NCBI GenBank assembly: GCA_021844275.1
Contig: JAKBTR010000027.1
Span: 1-15,268 of the forward strand
DNA length: 15,268 nucleotides
Direction of reading: 5' to 3'
From: Nitrospirota bacterium
GTDB lineage: Bacteria; Nitrospirota_A; Leptospirillia; Leptospirillales; Leptospirillaceae
Shown here: positions 13,426 to 15,268 of the stretch, one piece after another
How positions within the stretch are numbered: the first letter of the stretch is position 1
Layout: every line of letters starts with the position of its first letter
Translations under genes and position numbers: made by a program
Notes under the pieces: model-generated
What the model was told of the DNA's origin: nothing
Databases searched by the model: none
The model's input: only the letters and a program-made list of their open reading frames with translations

Positions 13426-14130
13426 TTACTCCTCCCCCCGGAACAGTTCAAATATTCTTAACAGTGAAATAAACAGGTTCAGTACATCCAGATACAGCGT
13501 CACAACAGCCATGACAGGGGTCATCTCCTCTTCCCCGCTCTGCAGAATCCTGGCCGTATCGAAGAGAATCAGCCCTGAAAAAACAAGTGCGCCGATTCCT
13601 GAGACAAGCGCCTGAAGAAACAGGGGATGCCAGAAAATCTGAACCAGGGAGAGGATCACGACAATGATCAGCCCCGTGAACAGAAAGCTTCCGAGAAAGG
13701 AAAAGCTTTTACGGGACACCAGCGCATAAAGGGACAGGGAAAAGAAGATCGCCGTCGTCATCAGGAGACTGTCGGCCACCATGGTTTGACCGCCGGGAAG
13801 GCGAACAGCCTGTGCCAGCATGGGTCCGAGAGAGGCCCCCATCAGTGCCGCAAAAAAGAACATCACCAGAAGATTCACCACCGGAATCCGCTGAACGGCC
13901 ATCAGAAGAAAAAGCGTTCCGAACATGGCCACGGCAAAAAGAATCGGATGTCCGACAAACAGGGGCAGCCCCGCCCCCATACCCCAGACCGCGGAAGCGG
14001 CCGAAACCGCAAGAGTGACGGCCAGCAACCCGTAAACCTTCATCATGTACTGTCCCATGACCGACTGGCTGGGAAGGCTCTCGACAATATTTCCCCCAAA
14101 GGGGTTTTCATTTCTTGAGTTTCCGAACAT
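13426..14130 (-). CDS. Bax inhibitor-1 / YccA family integral membrane protein
   Basis: The 234-residue product has about seven hydrophobic segments, from near residue 29 to 229, after a polar N-terminus. The C-terminal family signature is clear: LILFDTARIL, then VVTLYLDVLNLFISLLRIF, with the acidic Asp residues that form the di-aspartyl pH sensor in bacterial BsYetJ-type members. Members such as YccA and YbhL modulate membrane proteolysis (FtsH) or leak calcium; which role applies here is not decided by the sequence. GAGGAG lies nine bases before the ATG on the coding strand (14140-14145). An extended -10 promoter lies about 85 bases upstream, so this is probably the first gene of a long operon through polA, galU and lon. 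Confidence 0.9.
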   Translation of the reverse strand: MFGNSRNENPFGGNIVESLPSQSVMGQYMMKVYGLLAVTLAVSAASAVWGMGAGLPLFVGHPILFAVAMFGTLFLLMAVQRIPVVNLLVMFFFAALMGASLGPMLAQAVRLPGGQTMVADSLLMTTAIFFSLSLYALVSRKSFSFLGSFLFTGLIIVVILSLVQIFWHPLFLQALVSGIGALVFSGLILFDTARILQSGEEEMTPVMAVVTLYLDVLNLFISLLRIFELFRGEE

Positions 14131-14163
14131 GGAATGCTTCTCCTCGTCTTGATCTTTGGTATA

Positions 14164-14200
14164 CCGGCTCCATACGGATCAATGTGACACTCGAAGCCGG
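14164..14200 (-). other. Leader inverted repeat upstream of the BI-1 gene
   Basis: CCGGCT at 14164-14169 is complementary to AGCCGG at 14195-14200, with 25 bases between. It lies within the predicted 5' leader of the BI-1 transcript and does not include the ribosome binding site. The six-pair stem with a long loop is only moderately convincing. Confidence 0.25.
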
Positions 14201-14213
14201 GACTTTGTTTTTT

Positions 14214-14222
14214 ATTGTATCA
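14214..14222 (-). promoter_or_regulatory. Extended -10 promoter (TGATACAAT) for the BI-1 to DUF2062 run
   Basis: On the minus strand the bases read TGA-TACAAT: an extended TGn motif plus five of six matches to TATAAT. No good -35 is seen at 16-18 bases, as is common for extended -10 promoters. The TGA is at the same time the stop codon of the upstream nuclease-like gene. Transcription would start near 14205 and give a leader of about 75 bases, followed by a GAGGAG site and the BI-1 ATG. Confidence 0.5.
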
Positions 14223-14795
14223 GATTTCTTGCTGAGGCTCATCTCCCCCGGTCTGTTTCGATTCTCGAAAAAGAGGATATTGGGGAAATACACGGGAGAA
14301 AAGGGACGGGTCCAGAACGAGGCAATCCCGGACATAGTCAATTTTCCAGCGATCGGGACCTTCCTTTCGGATTCTGGCAAGAAGCCTGTCTTTAAAGACT
14401 CCCAGGAGACCGGGAGTCACCGGGAAAAGCCTGTCGAGCCCGAGGAGAACGACAAACAGAAGAGGTTTATCATTTTTTCCCATCAGGTGAAGCCATGTAT
14501 AACTGTCCCGGATTTTCGGAACAAGGGATTCATGGATCATCCGGTCCGTCCGGAACATGTCCTGCCGCTTCGGTCCTCCTTTCCACCCTCTCCTTTCCGG
14601 AAAGACGAAATCCCCCGGCGTCCGGAAAGGATCCTTGATTTCAAGGAGGATTCTCCGTTCGGGCTCTTCAATCAAAAAGTCGACCAGGGACATGCCCTGG
14701 GGAACAGGACTTCCGGTACGGTCAAACCGCTCCCAGGAGTTCGCCCGGGACAGGTCCAGAACAAAATCCCCTTCCCGGACTTTTACGGAGACCAT
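14220..14795 (-). CDS. Small PD-(D/E)XK nuclease-like protein of unknown function
   Basis: The 191-residue product is not from a family I can name. Its N-terminal third fits a PD-(D/E)XK core: a helix with Glu22 (ANSWERFDR), a strand with Asp39 (GMSLVDFLIEE, 34-44), and the hairpin strand RRILLEIKDP (47-56) that carries Glu52-x-Lys54. A later hydrophobic strand KPLLFVVLLGL fits the central sheet. The C-terminal 20 residues are polar and probably disordered. Whether it cuts nucleic acid is not shown; a non-catalytic partner of the ATPase is also possible. The ATG overlaps the end of the ATPase gene by 13 bases and has no clear ribosome binding site, so translation is probably coupled. Its TGA is part of the candidate promoter of the next gene. 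Confidence 0.7.
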   Translation of the reverse strand: MVSVKVREGDFVLDLSRANSWERFDRTGSPVPQGMSLVDFLIEEPERRILLEIKDPFRTPGDFVFPERRGWKGGPKRQDMFRTDRMIHESLVPKIRDSYTWLHLMGKNDKPLLFVVLLGLDRLFPVTPGLLGVFKDRLLARIRKEGPDRWKIDYVRDCLVLDPSLFSRVFPQYPLFRESKQTGGDEPQQEI

Positions 14796-15268
14796 CGGCT
14801 ATCCATTGCGCGTTCGATGTCCCGGTCCAAAAGACTCCGGAGGGCATCCGAGGCGGGATTACGCGAAAGCCCCGACAAACGGGGCGAAGATTCGGTACAA
14901 ATTTTATCCAGCCGATCGTCCCGAAAAAAGGCATGATAACGGACACCGTCATTGTCCTTCTGCCACAGGTCGACTTCTTTCAAAAAAACATAATCCCGTG
15001 TCGCCACCACCACCTGGACACCTCTTCGGGACAAAGACAGACAGAGGGACGCCAGATCACCCAGCAACAGGGGACCGAACACTCCCTCCGGCGAATCCCA
15101 CAACAGAATGCTCCCGGGAACCAGAGCTCCCTGTCTCAGAAAAAGAGAGAGCAGACCCAATTGTCTCGACGCCGGAGAGACCTGTCCCCACCGGCTCCAC
15201 CCCCGGCCGTTTTTGATCCAGAGGCTTCCGTTCCTGAAACAAACCCGGCCCGGGATGACCTTTTCGAC
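14783..15268 (-). CDS. AAA/ABC-type ATPase, C-terminal part (partial, runs off right edge)
   Basis: The frame is open from the right edge to the stop at 14783 and gives 161 residues, so the start lies outside. The pattern is that of the C-terminal half of an ABC-like AAA ATPase (AAA_21, OLD or RecF type): a signature-like helix SPASRQLGLLSLFL (31-44), a hydrophobic Walker B strand ILLWDSPEGVFGP (54-66), and a strand VQVVVATRD (84-92) where the family usually has TTHS. In those families Walker B reads DE-P-E followed by LHP; here it is DSPE, so the catalytic Glu position holds Ser59, and the switch His is Arg91. The Walker A would be outside the window. It overlaps the nuclease-like gene and the two probably act together. 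The call is by pattern only. Confidence 0.6.
   Translation of the reverse strand, partial: VEKVIPGRVCFRNGSLWIKNGRGWSRWGQVSPASRQLGLLSLFLRQGALVPGSILLWDSPEGVFGPLLLGDLASLCLSLSRRGVQVVVATRDYVFLKEVDLWQKDNDGVRYHAFFRDDRLDKICTESSPRLSGLSRNPASDALRSLLDRDIERAMDSRWSP

Overview
The window looks like a core-chromosome segment of a moderately GC-rich Gram-negative bacterium. Supporting signs are two lipoproteins with OmpA/Pal peptidoglycan-binding domains, a periplasmic signal-peptide protein, and a tightly packed run of housekeeping genes. Codon use, protein style and gene content remind me of Leptospirillum/Nitrospirota, but that is an impression from memory and was not tested. No rRNA, tRNA, CRISPR array, transposase or phage gene was seen.

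Left part (1-3258). The 5' end of an RNase R gene (rnr) runs off the left edge on the minus strand. It is followed by about 770 bases without a convincing gene. This stretch holds several inverted repeats, an 18-bp AT-rich palindrome inside a candidate promoter, and a two-tier hairpin. Three plus-strand cell-envelope genes follow: a small secreted Lys-rich protein, a Pal-like lipoprotein that ends in a textbook terminator, and a second OmpA/Pal-like lipoprotein after another 300-base gap.

Right part (3191-15268). Twelve genes lie collinear on the minus strand with short gaps or overlaps. In transcription order they are: a truncated AAA/ABC-type ATPase, a small PD-(D/E)XK-like protein, a Bax-inhibitor-1 family membrane protein, a branched-chain aminotransferase (ilvE), DNA polymerase I (polA), a membrane-anchored TPR protein, a small membrane protein, dephospho-CoA kinase (coaE), UTP-glucose-1-phosphate uridylyltransferase (galU), Lon protease (lon), thiamine-monophosphate kinase (thiL) and a DUF2062 membrane protein. 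The first two form one overlapping pair. An extended -10 promoter appears to begin a separate ten-gene unit at the BI-1 gene. The last gene converges on, and overlaps, the second lipoprotein gene.

The genes of the long unit serve unrelated housekeeping roles: amino-acid transfer, DNA repair synthesis, CoA and thiamine cofactor synthesis, sugar nucleotide supply and proteolysis. They are more plausibly tied by co-expression than by one pathway. The least ordinary items are the truncated ATPase plus nuclease-like pair at the right edge and the structured non-coding stretch upstream of the secreted protein.
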